NCBI RefSeq assembly: GCF_020532605.1
Contig: NZ_JAJATW010000010.1
Location: forward strand, 60,178 to 124,177
Direction: 5' to 3'
DNA: 64,000 nucleotides
DNA from: Marinomonas algarum
GTDB taxonomy: Bacteria > Pseudomonadota > Gammaproteobacteria > Pseudomonadales > Marinomonadaceae
Part shown: piece by piece, positions 8,997-19,600 of the stretch
How the letters are laid out: every line of letters starts with the position of its first letter
Position numbering within the stretch: the first letter of the stretch is position 1
The notes under the pieces: generated by a model
The model's database searches: none
Told to the model about the DNA's origin: nothing
Seen by the model: the letters and a program-made list of their open reading frames with translations, nothing else
Program-made: the position numbers and the translations under genes

Positions 8997-9878
8997 ATGG
9001 GTTTTTTTAGACGTGTTGGAATTATTGCTCGATTAGACAAACCTCAGATTTTAGACACAGTCAAAAAACTGATGGAATACCTTCAAGGTAAAGGTGTTGA
9101 GCCGGTACTTGAAGACCAGTTGGCCGCGATGATGCCAGGTATTAAAGTAGAGTCGTCTATTCTTAAGGAATTGGGTGACCACTGCGATATGGTGATGGTG
9201 GTTGGCGGTGACGGGAGCTTTTTAGGGGCGGCCCGTGCCATTTGCAATTACGATATCCCTGTTCTGGGAATAAACCGAGGCACGTTGGGTTTTTTGACCG
9301 ACATTTCACCTCATAATTTACAGGAAGAGCTCGATCCTATTTTTCGCGGCGAATACCACGAAGAAAAACGCTTTATGATTGAGGCGAAAATCAAACGTCA
9401 AAATCGCCCTAGTGGTGAGGGCATTGCGCTGAATGATCTTGTTTTGCACCCGGGTAAATCAGCACGAATGATACGTTTTGATTTGTTCATTGACGATCAG
9501 TTTGTGATGAATCAAAAGTCTGATGGTCTTATTGTGGCGACGCCAACCGGCTCTACGGCCTATGCATTGTCAGCGGGTGGGCCTATTATGCTACCCAAGT
9601 TAGACGCCCTTGTACTGGTGCCAATGCACCCGCACACCTTGAGTAATCGTCCTATTGTGATTGATGCAAATGCGCGTATTCGTATTGTGGTGTGTGAGTC
9701 TAATCTAACATACCCAAGTGTCAGTTGTGATGGTCAGTTGAACATTACAGCCGCACCAGGAGATGAGATTTTTATTACGAAAAAAACCGGTAGCATCCGT
9801 TTGATTCACCCTAAAAATCATGATTTTTATAATGTGTGTCGTGACAAACTCGGTTGGCAGACGGGTTACCGTCCATAA
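8997..9878 (+). CDS. nadK: NAD kinase
   Basis: Phosphorylates NAD to NADP in the cytoplasm. 293 residues, as in E. coli. The GGDG motif is at 70-73 (Asp72 catalytic), followed by RGTLGFLTD, the NDLVLHPG segment, and the signature DGLIVATPTGSTAYALSAGGP. ATG 8997 has GGGAAGAG upstream. In E. coli nadK sits beside recN; here it is followed by glpG in the same direction with a 73-base gap. Confidence 0.97.
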   Translation: MGFFRRVGIIARLDKPQILDTVKKLMEYLQGKGVEPVLEDQLAAMMPGIKVESSILKELGDHCDMVMVVGGDGSFLGAARAICNYDIPVLGINRGTLGFLTDISPHNLQEELDPIFRGEYHEEKRFMIEAKIKRQNRPSGEGIALNDLVLHPGKSARMIRFDLFIDDQFVMNQKSDGLIVATPTGSTAYALSAGGPIMLPKLDALVLVPMHPHTLSNRPIVIDANARIRIVVCESNLTYPSVSCDGQLNITAAPGDEIFITKKTGSIRLIHPKNHDFYNVCRDKLGWQTGYRP

Positions 9879-9951
9879 CCTAATCCCTTGCCATGGTATC
9901 AGCCGTACCAATGGCTGTGTTTTATTATCTTTATAGGCAATATTAGGCGCT

Positions 9952-10848
9952 ATGTATCTTATTTATGAGTTTGCCAACACTGAGGACCCTGCTGCGATTA
10001 CTGCTGCCTTGTGGCGTAACAAGGTGGCCCATCAGGTCGTGTCAAAGGATGGAAAGCAGCAACTTTGGATCACAGACCCTAAACAACTTTCAACAGTCGA
10101 GGCGTTATTTACTGTCTGGAAGCAAGATCCAGAGCGCCTAGCCACCTTTCACCCTCATACTTCCTTCTCCCAACCAGTCGATTCGCTTTCTAGTCAGCAT
10201 TCTTCTGGTTCTTTTGCCGCCAAGTTTAAACAAGCGCCAATGACGGCGTTTGTGTTGCTGGCGACCTTGCTGGTGGCTGTCATTACGCAACTGGGGGGCG
10301 ATTTGGCTACGGTTGGGTATTTTTCCATTAGTCCGTTTGAAGTGAGAAATGGTCAAATCTATTTTTTTACTTTATCGCAAGTGACCGAAAAACAAGAGTA
10401 CTGGCGTTTCTTTACACCCGCTCTGCTGCATTTTAGTGTGATGCACTTGGTGTTTAACACGTTATGGGTGTGGGATATTGGCAGTAAGCTCGAACAACGC
10501 CTTGGTTCGCTTATATGGAGTCTTGGTGTGTTGGCGATTGCTGTTACCAGTAACCTTTTACAATATCAAATAAGTGGCTATCCCTTGTTTGGTGGCTTAT
10601 CGGGTGTAGTGTATGGCTTGATTGGTTTTGCTTGGTTGGTTCCTTTATTGAATCGACGCTGGCCTACACTGGTCAGTAAGCCACTCATGGTGTTTTTTGC
10701 GCTTTGGCTTTTGGTGGGTTACACGCCTTTTCCCGAGATGTTGGGGTTAGGGAGCATTGCTAACACAGCGCATACCATCGGGTTGATATCCGGCTTGGTC
10801 TTGGCGCTATTGTATTGGGCAATGACCCTTCGTTCTGCGCACAAATAA
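9952..10848 (+). CDS. glpG: Rhomboid intramembrane serine protease
   Basis: Cleaves membrane proteins within the bilayer. 298 residues: an N-terminal cytoplasmic domain (1-90) like that of E. coli GlpG, then six predicted membrane helices. The catalytic dyad is Ser217 in GGLSGVVYG and His274 in ANTAHTIGL; the oxyanion-side residues His165 and Asn169 are present in FSVMHLVFN. Everything needed for activity is intact. It follows nadK, not glpE/glpR, so the gene name reflects the architecture and not its neighbours. Confidence 0.93.
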   Translation: MYLIYEFANTEDPAAITAALWRNKVAHQVVSKDGKQQLWITDPKQLSTVEALFTVWKQDPERLATFHPHTSFSQPVDSLSSQHSSGSFAAKFKQAPMTAFVLLATLLVAVITQLGGDLATVGYFSISPFEVRNGQIYFFTLSQVTEKQEYWRFFTPALLHFSVMHLVFNTLWVWDIGSKLEQRLGSLIWSLGVLAIAVTSNLLQYQISGYPLFGGLSGVVYGLIGFAWLVPLLNRRWPTLVSKPLMVFFALWLLVGYTPFPEMLGLGSIANTAHTIGLISGLVLALLYWAMTLRSAHK

Positions 10849-10967
10849 AGTCGTACAAATAAACGAGATACAATGAATCCATAACCTTCCTATGCTTGTA
10901 TCAATATAGCGTGATAAAGCAACGCATAACCGTATGAAACAGTAAATGAAAAAAGAGAGAAGCAGCG

Positions 10968-11249
10968 ATGAACTTTAAAGAAATGATCGACAATATGTCA
11001 CCTGAAGTTTATGTCAGATTAAAGCAAGCGGTTGAATTGGGTAAATGGCCCAATGGTGTTCGTTTAACACCTGATCAAACAGAGCTTTGCTTAGAAGCCA
11101 TTATTACCTATGACTACAAAAACAAAGAAGAAAAGGACCGCGTTGGCTTTATTGATACAACAGGGCATAAAAGCCTCGGTGGTAAAGACACGGAAAAAGA
11201 AGAAGACACCATTAAATGGGTAAGCGACGATCCAGAGGGACGCGCTTAA
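10968..11249 (+). CDS. yeaC: DUF1315 (YeaC-like) small protein
   Basis: 93-residue soluble protein of unknown function, resembling E. coli YeaC. The N-terminal part matches the family core (MNFKEMIDNMSPEVYVRLKQ, then GKWPNGVRLT) and includes the KNKEEKDRVGF segment; the C-terminal third is charged and of low complexity. Its stop codon overlaps the start of the DUF2797 gene by one base (TAATG), which indicates translational coupling; the two probably act together. Confidence 0.85.
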   Translation: MNFKEMIDNMSPEVYVRLKQAVELGKWPNGVRLTPDQTELCLEAIITYDYKNKEEKDRVGFIDTTGHKSLGGKDTEKEEDTIKWVSDDPEGRA

Positions 11250-12073
11250 TGCTGCACGGCAATTTAAAGAAAATGTTGACGCAAGTAAACGACAAGCAGG
11301 TCTCTTATCATCTGGATCTGGGTGAAGACCGTGTCTCAGTGAATGACCTCATATCAAAAAAAATATCGTTGCACTTGGACGGTGTGATTCATTGTACTCA
11401 CTGTAAAAAGGTTACTAAGAAGTCGTTCAGTCAAGGTTTTTGCTACAACTGCTTTCGTAAGTTAGCCGCGTGTGACGTGTGCATTATGAGTCCGGAAAAG
11501 TGTCACTTTCATTTAGGCACTTGCCGTGAGCCAGAATGGGCCGAGCGTTACTGCATGCAGAGCCACTATGTTTACCTTGCCAACTCATCGGCATTAAAAG
11601 TAGGTATTACCCGTGGTGATCAATTGCCTACTCGTTGGATTGATCAGGGTGCGACACAAGCTCGTCCTTTGTTTCGAGTGCAAAATCGACGCATGTCGGG
11701 GTTGGTTGAAACGCTGTTTAAATCAGAGGTTGCAGACAAAACCAACTGGCGCAACATGCTTAAAGGCCTGGCCATTGAAATGGATTTAGAGCAAGAACAG
11801 GAACGCTTAATTGGTTTGCTGTACGAAGGGCTCGACAGCTTGCAAGCAGAGTTTGGACTGCAGTCCATTACTGACTTGTCCGACGAAAATGAGACTCATG
11901 AGTTTATCTACCCTGTTTTGGAATACCCAACCAAAATTAGCAGTTTGAACGCCGAAAAAACGCCTCTTATTGAAGGCACCTTGATGGGTATTAAGGGGCA
12001 ATATTGGATCCTTGATACGGGTGTCATCAATATTCGTAAATACACCGGTTATCAAGCGACATTGAATTTTTAG
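11249..12073 (+). CDS. DUF2797 zinc-cluster protein with GIY-YIG-like segment
   Basis: 274 residues, function unknown. Residues 49-102 hold nine cysteines in CxxC-type pairs (49/52, 65/68, 75/78, 85, 92, 102) plus His86 and His88, so two or three structural zinc sites are likely. Directly after comes HYVYLAN (106-112) and LKVGITR (116-122), then Arg129 and Glu154. This spacing resembles a GIY-YIG nuclease core, which is my inference. The start ATG 11249 overlaps the DUF1315 stop; an upstream in-frame ATG at 11216 lies inside that gene and was not chosen. pepN follows after 12 bases. Confidence 0.82.
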   Translation: MLHGNLKKMLTQVNDKQVSYHLDLGEDRVSVNDLISKKISLHLDGVIHCTHCKKVTKKSFSQGFCYNCFRKLAACDVCIMSPEKCHFHLGTCREPEWAERYCMQSHYVYLANSSALKVGITRGDQLPTRWIDQGATQARPLFRVQNRRMSGLVETLFKSEVADKTNWRNMLKGLAIEMDLEQEQERLIGLLYEGLDSLQAEFGLQSITDLSDENETHEFIYPVLEYPTKISSLNAEKTPLIEGTLMGIKGQYWILDTGVINIRKYTGYQATLNF

Positions 12074-12085
12074 GAGCAACCGAAC

Positions 12086-14719
12086 ATGAAAGAGAGCCAA
12101 CCTTCCGCGATTTATCTGAAAGACTACCAGGTGCCTCCTTATCTTATTGATAAAACAGAGTTAACTTTTGATCTTGATGAAGCGACCACCGTGGTCACAT
12201 CACGCTTGCACATGCGCCGTAACCCAGAAAGTACACAGCAAAACGCACCTCTCGTTCTTGATGGTGGCGAAGATGTGAAACTTATTGGCGTGGCAGTGGG
12301 TGACTGTGCTTTACCGGCAGAAGCGTATCGTGTAAACGAAGACAAGTTGGTGATTGATTCCACCCCCGATGCCTTTGTCTTGACCTGTGAGACCTTGATT
12401 GAACCACAAAATAACACAAGTCTTGAGGGGTTATACCGCTCATCTTCCATGTTTTGCACTCAGTGTGAGGCGGAAGGCTTTCGACACATTACGTATTACT
12501 TAGACCGTCCAGACGTCATGTCTGTGTTTACTACGACCATTATTGCGGATGAAACGCGTTACCCTGTGATGCTGTCAAATGGCAATGAAGTAGAACGTGG
12601 CAAAACGGAGGAAGGCAAAACTGTTGTTGTCTGGCACGATCCTTTCCCTAAGCCTGCGTACCTTTTTGCTTTAGTGGCGGGCGACCTAGCAGTGAAAGAA
12701 GATGTTTTTTTGACTCAGAGTCAGCGTGAAGTGGCACTGAAAATTTTTACCGAGTCTCATAATATCGATAAAGTGGATTACGCAATGGAAGCGCTAAAAC
12801 GCTCTATGCGATGGGACGAAGAAACCTATGGTCGTGAATACGATCTTGATATCTTTATGATCGTTGCGGTTGATGACTTCAATATGGGAGCGATGGAAAA
12901 CAAAGGCCTCAATATTTTTAATTCGTCTTGCTTGCTTGCCAGCCCAAAAACCACCACAGACGATAATTTCTTACGTGTCGAAGCGATTGTTGCTCACGAA
13001 TATTTCCACAACTGGTCTGGTAACCGTGTGACCTGTCGGGACTGGTTTCAGTTGAGTCTGAAAGAAGGCTTCACCGTTTTCCGAGATCAGTCTTTTTCGG
13101 CTGATATGCATTCTGACACGGTCAAGCGTGTAGAGGATGTGTCTTTCTTGAAAACGGCGCAGTTTGCCGAAGACGCGGGTCCAATGGCGCACCCCGTACG
13201 TCCTGCTTCTTTCATTGAGATCTCCAATTTTTACACCTTGACGGTATATGAGAAAGGCTCTGAAATTGTTCGCATGATTCATACTTTGCTGGGCGAAGAA
13301 AAATTCCGTGCAGGATCTGATTTGTACTTTGAGCGGCATGATGGCCAAGCGGTAACCTGTGACGACTTTGTGGCTGCGATGGAAGACGCATCGAGTATTG
13401 ACTTGACGCAGTTCAGAGATTGGTATTCTCAAGCGGGGACACCGATTGTCACTGTCACAGACTCTTATGATGAAAGCACAAAGACTTACCAGCTGACCAT
13501 GACGCAGGAGACACTGCCGACACCGGGCCAAGACAGCAAGGTGGCGTTGCATATTCCGGTGCGTATGGGCCTATTGAGTCAAGAGGGTGATCTATTGCCG
13601 TCTTCATTAGATGGTACGGTGTCAGACGAGCATGTTTTACACTTAACTGACTTCGAGCAAACGATGACTTTTGAGAACGTGTCCTCTCGTCCTGTTCCCT
13701 CTTTACTGCGCGGTTTCTCTGCACCGGTTAAACTACGCTATGAGTACTCAGCGCAAGACTTATTGCTACTGATGTCCAGTGATGCAGATGGCTTCAATCG
13801 TTGGAGCGCAGCACAACAATTGGCGGTAAACGAGTTAACACAGCTCATTAATCAAGCCATTCAAGGTCAAGCCTTATCCGTTGATTCGACATTGGTGGAT
13901 GGCTTTAGAGCGCTACTAAACGATGGCAGTTTAGATCCTGCTATGGTGGCGTTAATACTGGCGCTGCCGAGTCAGGCTTACTTGTCTGAACTGGCGAATC
14001 CGATTTATCCTGCCGCCATTAAGCAAGCCCGACAGCATCTGAAAAAGCAATTGGCAAACACCTTATCAGAGGAATTTGAGCGCACTTATCACGAGCACAA
14101 CATGGCTGTGGATTATCAAGCGACGGCAGAGCAAATTGCGCATCGCTCCTTGAAAAATACCGCGTTGTCTTATTGGGTCGAAACAGGCACTGAGGCGGCG
14201 ATCGCGGCATTGACCAAACAGTATGAAACAGCGGACAACATGACCGATCAGTTCTCAGCGTTATCCATTGCGGTTCATGGGCAACTGAGCAACGCGGGTG
14301 ACTTGTTGGCGTCATTTTATCAGCAATGGCAAAACGAGCCTTTGGTGGTGAACAAGTGGTTGGCATTAAGCGCAGGTCAAGAGCAAGACAATGCGTTGCA
14401 ACATGTGCAAAGTTTAATGGCACATCCTGCATTTGATCTAAAAAATCCTAATAAAGTGCGTTCTGTTTTGGGTGGCTTCGGTCAAAATGTGTCAGGCTTT
14501 CATAATGCCGATGGCAGTGGTTACCGTTTTTTAGCCGACCAAATTATTCTGCTCAACAAGCGTAACCCACAGATTGCCTCGCGTTTGTGTACACCGTTAA
14601 CTCGTTGGAAAAAGCTAGAGCCCACTTTGAGCGCTTTGATGAAAGCTGAGTTAGAGCGCATTTTGGCAGAAGACTTGTCGAAAGATGTCTATGAAGTGAT
14701 CACCAAGAGTTTAAACTAA
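12086..14719 (+). CDS. pepN: Aminopeptidase N (M1 family)
   Basis: Broad-specificity zinc aminopeptidase that finishes cytoplasmic protein breakdown. 877 residues, the usual bacterial length. The GAMEN exopeptidase motif is near 268-272; the zinc motif HEYFHNW has His304, Glu305 and His308, with the third ligand Glu about 19 residues later in LKEGFTVF. The C-terminal half has the alpha-helical domain of the family. ATG 12086 has AGGAG upstream and follows the DUF2797 stop by 12 bases, so the three genes yeaC-DUF2797-pepN are likely one transcript. Confidence 0.96.
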   Translation: MKESQPSAIYLKDYQVPPYLIDKTELTFDLDEATTVVTSRLHMRRNPESTQQNAPLVLDGGEDVKLIGVAVGDCALPAEAYRVNEDKLVIDSTPDAFVLTCETLIEPQNNTSLEGLYRSSSMFCTQCEAEGFRHITYYLDRPDVMSVFTTTIIADETRYPVMLSNGNEVERGKTEEGKTVVVWHDPFPKPAYLFALVAGDLAVKEDVFLTQSQREVALKIFTESHNIDKVDYAMEALKRSMRWDEETYGREYDLDIFMIVAVDDFNMGAMENKGLNIFNSSCLLASPKTTTDDNFLRVEAIVAHEYFHNWSGNRVTCRDWFQLSLKEGFTVFRDQSFSADMHSDTVKRVEDVSFLKTAQFAEDAGPMAHPVRPASFIEISNFYTLTVYEKGSEIVRMIHTLLGEEKFRAGSDLYFERHDGQAVTCDDFVAAMEDASSIDLTQFRDWYSQAGTPIVTVTDSYDESTKTYQLTMTQETLPTPGQDSKVALHIPVRMGLLSQEGDLLPSSLDGTVSDEHVLHLTDFEQTMTFENVSSRPVPSLLRGFSAPVKLRYEYSAQDLLLLMSSDADGFNRWSAAQQLAVNELTQLINQAIQGQALSVDSTLVDGFRALLNDGSLDPAMVALILALPSQAYLSELANPIYPAAIKQARQHLKKQLANTLSEEFERTYHEHNMAVDYQATAEQIAHRSLKNTALSYWVETGTEAAIAALTKQYETADNMTDQFSALSIAVHGQLSNAGDLLASFYQQWQNEPLVVNKWLALSAGQEQDNALQHVQSLMAHPAFDLKNPNKVRSVLGGFGQNVSGFHNADGSGYRFLADQIILLNKRNPQIASRLCTPLTRWKKLEPTLSALMKAELERILAEDLSKDVYEVITKSLN

Positions 14720-14720
14720 C

Positions 14721-14750
14721 ACCTATTGTTTAGGTTTTTGCAGTAAACAA
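14721..14750 (+). terminator. Weak hairpin after pepN
   Basis: ACCTA/TAGGT (14721-14725 / 14731-14735) is followed by five T. An alternative pairing TTGTTTA/TAAACAA (14726-14732 / 14744-14750) excludes it. Termination is plausible but not strong. Confidence 0.4.
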
Positions 14751-14884
14751 GGCCCTGTTAAGTGGTGTGTATGAAGTGACATCTACGCCCACCATCTTGA
14801 CGGGGTCTTTGCATTCTAGTGGTAAATCTGTCATAAGAGGTAATCTTCTCTATTGTTGATTTTGCGTTTGTTAAGGAGCGAAGC

Positions 14885-16549
14885 ATGAATGTATGTAAGC
14901 GGATGGTGATTCCGATTACTTTTGGGTTGGCCTTATCCGCCTGTAGTACGACTTCTCAGCAGCAAACAGACGCGATGTTAACGGGAGCGAATGAAGTCAG
15001 CACCGCTGTGCAAACGTCTGGGCAAGAAAACCCAACCGCAGAGTCTTCTCCCTCACCGTCGATAAATAATACCGCCAAATTAGAACAAGACATCCAAGCC
15101 AAAAACCGTCAGATCGATTCCCTTCAACAACAGCTATCAAAGAACCAACAACGTCTCGTCGAGCTCAATAAAGCGCTGAATCAAAAAGATACCCTGATTG
15201 CCTCCTTGCAAAAAGAGCGAGATCAAAGCGCTGAAGCGCTGGCGGATTTAGAAGCGCAAAAAATGCAAAGAGCCTTGTTGGAGTCCCGCTACGCCGCACT
15301 TAATCTAGAAAACGATCAGTTAAAAAACGATATAAGCCATCTTAAAAACGAAAACCAAGTTTTAAAACAGCGTATTACTGCCTTGGAGTCTTTGCCAAAG
15401 AGTCAGGGTGATTATCCAATGAGATACCTGTCATTGCTCAGTGATAATACACAGCTTCAACAGGCCTACGCAGATCTAGAGTTGGCTAATGAAGCCAATC
15501 AGCAACAATTGGCGTCGCTTAAAAAAGAAAATCTCATTTTAGGAGGGGCTTTATCTGACTCTAGGGCTCAGCAACAAGTTTTGTGGGACAGAATTCAAGC
15601 GTTTGAAGTGGCAAAAGACATTACAGATGTCCTCAGTGATAAGGCCAAAGCCGCTGACGCTGAACCAGAGGAGCGCCGGGATAATACTGACCGAAAAAAT
15701 GCGGATCAAAAAAGTATTCCGCTTGATCAGGGAAGCACCATTGCCGCCTATGAGCTGGAGAATCAGCGCTTAAGAGCAGAATTGACCCAGCTACAAGGTC
15801 GCATTGCACGTCAAGAGCAGGCACTTTCAGATTATCAAATCGATATTGTTAGGTTAGAAGCGGCACTGGATGAGAATGCCAATTATGAAGCGCGCTGGAA
15901 GGCGCTTGATAACAAATTAATACAAGCCCAAAAAGACAACGCAGCCTTGTCAATCCGTTTAAACACGGCCCAAGAAGCACTGAGATTACGTCAGGCGGAG
16001 TTGAGTGCCATGACCGATCAATTAAGCCGTACTCAACAATCATTGGAACTCAATGAGAACCGCAGTATTTCTATTGAAGCGGCCATCGCTTCTCTGCAGT
16101 CTCAAACCAATGCCAGTTTGCAAAATATTCAGTGGCAATTGCCCAGTGAAATGGGGCTGTATGACACCTTCGAAATCTTAGTTTCTGCCGAGGTGACGCC
16201 TTCTTTGTCAGGACAAGCCTATCAAGCCGAGTTGGTCACAGACAGTGACATACAAATGATCAGTGATCGTGTCGCCAGCGCGGTTGTTCAGAACGGTCGG
16301 GTGCAATGGCGTTGGCGTGTGTCTGGCTTGAACGAGAAGCCGGATGCCCAGCTGAATGTATTTGTCACTCAGCAAATGAACTTTCAAGATCAGGTTATTC
16401 AACGTCAGGTGTATCGGGGGGCAAAGACTCTGTCGCTGGTGAACACCAATTTGTTAGAGAAATACGGTTATTGGGGCATGGCCATTCTATTCGGTTTATT
16501 AGGTGGTTTCTTGATTGGAAGAACCAATAAAAGCCGAAAGAACTTATAA
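14885..16549 (+). CDS. Coiled-coil lipoprotein with C-terminal membrane helix
   Basis: 554 residues, not recognised. A lipoprotein signal ends at LSAC with Cys20 as lipidation site. After a Ser/Pro/Thr-rich linker (about 25-65), residues 65-400 are rich in Gln, Leu, Lys and Glu heptads typical of a long coiled coil, with a charged break near 245-265. A likely beta-rich globular domain occupies about 415-520. A hydrophobic helix near 528-546 (WGMAILFGLLGGFLIG) ends in a basic tail RTNKSRKNL. A lipid anchor at one end and a membrane helix at the other is an unusual combination. It follows pepN after 165 bases and precedes metH; neither suggests a role. Confidence 0.75.
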   Translation: MNVCKRMVIPITFGLALSACSTTSQQQTDAMLTGANEVSTAVQTSGQENPTAESSPSPSINNTAKLEQDIQAKNRQIDSLQQQLSKNQQRLVELNKALNQKDTLIASLQKERDQSAEALADLEAQKMQRALLESRYAALNLENDQLKNDISHLKNENQVLKQRITALESLPKSQGDYPMRYLSLLSDNTQLQQAYADLELANEANQQQLASLKKENLILGGALSDSRAQQQVLWDRIQAFEVAKDITDVLSDKAKAADAEPEERRDNTDRKNADQKSIPLDQGSTIAAYELENQRLRAELTQLQGRIARQEQALSDYQIDIVRLEAALDENANYEARWKALDNKLIQAQKDNAALSIRLNTAQEALRLRQAELSAMTDQLSRTQQSLELNENRSISIEAAIASLQSQTNASLQNIQWQLPSEMGLYDTFEILVSAEVTPSLSGQAYQAELVTDSDIQMISDRVASAVVQNGRVQWRWRVSGLNEKPDAQLNVFVTQQMNFQDQVIQRQVYRGAKTLSLVNTNLLEKYGYWGMAILFGLLGGFLIGRTNKSRKNL

Positions 16550-16687
16550 GTGTTAGAAAAACGCCTAAAGAATCGTTATAAAATAGCTGAGCAATATAAC
16601 ACTCAATGTTTTATTACTTTTTTTCAACGCGTAAAGTTTGACTTTTCGGTATAGTACGTTCGCATATTCTTTTTTGAGGTGGTGAGC

Positions 16688-19600
16688 GTGGTAAAGTCCG
16701 ATTCGTATTCTATTATTGAGAAACGACTAGCTGAAAATGTGTTGATCCTTGATGGTGCTATGGGCACCATGATTCAAGCGTACAAGTTGGAAGAACAAGA
16801 TTATCGTGGTGAGCGGTTTGCGGATTGGGAAAGTGACCTAAAAGGCAATAATGACCTGCTTTCTCTGACACAACCTACCATTATAAAAGCGATTTATGCC
16901 GGTTACCTTGCCGCCGGTGCTGATATCATAGAAACCAATACCTTTAATGCAAACTACATTTCCATGTTGGATTATCACATGGAAGATTTGAGCTACGAAC
17001 TTAACTTTGAGTCGGCTCGTTTAGCTCGTGAAGTCGCCGACGAATTTATCACGCAGAATCCCGGTAAGCCACGCTTTGTTGCAGGCACGTTGGGACCAAC
17101 AAGTCGTACCTGTACTATTTCCCCTGATGTAAACGATCCTGGTTATCGTAATATTCATTTTGATGAGCTGGTGGAAGCTTACGCGGTTGCCGTTGATGGT
17201 TTGATCAAGGGTGGATCCGATCTGATTTTGATTGAAACCATATTTGATACCTTGAATGCCAAAGCGGCGATTTATGCCGTGCTGGATTATTTCGAGAAGA
17301 CGGGTGTGCGCTACCCTATAATGATCTCGGGGACCATTACTGACGCATCAGGACGGACGCTGTCGGGTCAAACCACTGAGGCTTTTTGGAATTCCATTTC
17401 CCATGCTAAACCTTTGTCTGTGGGTCTTAACTGTGCCCTTGGCCCAAAAGAATTGCGCCAATACGTAGAAGAGTTGTCTCGAATTGCGGACACTTATGTA
17501 TCATCCCACCCCAATGCCGGTTTACCTAATGCCTTTGGCGAATACGATGAGACCCCAGAAGAGATGCTTGAAGAAATTCAGGGTTGGGTCGATTCTGGTT
17601 TCTTAAATATCATTGGTGGTTGTTGTGGTACCTCACCAGAGCACATTGAAGCGTTTGCCAATGCATTTGCGCATTCTGTACCGCGTGTTATCCCAGATAT
17701 TGAAAAAGCCTGTCGTTTATCCGGCCTAGAGCCTTTTAACATCGATGGCAACAGTTTGTTTGTCAATGTAGGTGAGCGGACCAATGTTACTGGCTCTGCT
17801 ATGTTTAAACGTCTTATTAAAGAAGGTGATTTTGATACCGCTCTTGATGTGGCGCGTCAGCAGGTAGAAAACGGCGCACAGATCATCGATATCAACATGG
17901 ATGAAGGGATGTTGGACTCCCAAGCGGCCATGGAGCGTTTTTTGAAATTGATTGCGTCTGAGCCTGATATTTCTCGTGTGCCAATTATGCTTGATTCCTC
18001 TAAGTGGGAAATCCTTGAAGCCGGATTAAAATGGATTCAAGGCAAGGGCGTTGTCAACTCGATCAGCATGAAAGAGGGCGAGGATAAGTTCCGCGATCAA
18101 GCACGTAAGTTAATGAAATACGGCGCGGCGGTCATCGTCATGGCGTTTGATGAAGTGGGTCAGGCAGACACCCGTGCGCGTAAAATTGAAATTTGCCGTC
18201 GTTCTTATCATATTCTGGTGGACGAAGTAGGCTTTCCACCAGAAGACATTATTTTTGATCCTAATATTTTTGCTATTGCTACGGGCATTGAAGAACACAA
18301 TCGCTATGCACTAGATTTCATTGAAGCGACAGGGGACATTACCCGTGAGCTGCCTTATGCCAAGGTGTCCGGTGGTGTGTCTAACGTGTCTTTCTCATTC
18401 CGTGGTAACAATCCCGTCCGAGAAGCCATTCACGCGGTTTTCTTATATCACGCCATCAAGCAAGGTATGACGATGGGGATTGTTAACGCCGGGCAATTGG
18501 CTTTGTATGAAGACATTCCTCCCAAGTTACGTAATGCGGTAGAAGACGCGGTTTTAAATCGTACGCCAGATGCGACAGATAACTTACTCGCCATGGCTGG
18601 TGAATTTGCAGGTACGGGCGAAGTGGCGGAAAAAGAGACTCAGGAATGGCGAAGCTTTCCCGTTTCTGAGCGTTTGAGTCACGCCTTGGTAAAAGGGATT
18701 ACAGAATTTATTGACGAAGACACAGAAGAAGCGCGTCTTGCGTTTGCGCGTCCTTTAGAGGTCATTGAAGGGCCATTAATGGATGGTATGGGCATCGTCG
18801 GTGATTTATTCGGCTCCGGTAAAATGTTTTTACCTCAGGTTGTAAAATCGGCTCGTGTGATGAAAAAAGCCGTTGCCTATTTGATGCCCTATATCGAGGA
18901 GGAAAAGCGTCTTAATATGGACACAGCTTCGTCGAGTAATGGCAAAATTGTGATGGCGACGGTAAAAGGCGATGTGCATGACATCGGTAAAAACATCGTG
19001 GGTGTGGTGCTGCAATGTAATAATTTTGAAGTCATCGACCTAGGGGTGATGGTGCCTGCTGAGAAAATCTTACGCACGGCAAAAGAAGAAGGCGCAGACA
19101 TGATTGGTTTGTCTGGTTTGATTACACCGTCTTTAGATGAAATGGTACATGTTGCTAAAGAAATGGAGCGTCAAGGTTTTGAGTTGCCTGTGATGATTGG
19201 TGGCGCGACCACTTCTAAAGCGCATACCGCGGTTAAAATTGAACAAAACTACAAACGCAACCAAGTGGTTCATGTCACGAATGCGTCTCGAAGCGTCGGA
19301 GTTGCCAGTGCTTTGTTGAGCAAAGACAAAGCGCGTTACCAAGCGTTTGTGGACGATATTAAAGCTGACTACGAAAAAACGCGTATTCGTTATAAAGACC
19401 GAGCGAAAGCGGGTCGTCGAGTGTCGTTAGACAAAGCGCGTCTCAATAAAGCACCGATTGAATTTGCTGGACAAGTTGTGACACCAAACAAATTGGGTGT
19501 GACGGTATTGACTGAAAAAGACATCGATTTTACTGTCGTCAAAAACTATATCGATTGGACGCCTTTCTTCCAAACGTGGGAATTGGCAGGTTCTTATCCG

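Noticed and set aside
12971..13552. 193-codon open frame opposite the pepN catalytic region
   Set aside because: Antisense to conserved zinc-peptidase motifs; no SD and no recognisable domain.
14019..14432. 137-codon open frame opposite pepN
   Set aside because: It lies entirely antisense to a well-conserved gene, lacks an SD and has protein composition typical of a shadow frame.
16638..16667. TTGACT with a GCATAT-like -10 before metH
   Set aside because: Spacing and -10 are both poor; not enough to call a promoter.
16550..16687. Possible cobalamin or SAM riboswitch before metH
   Set aside because: The leader is short and A/T-rich; no B12-box-like or SAM-riboswitch-like motif could be seen.
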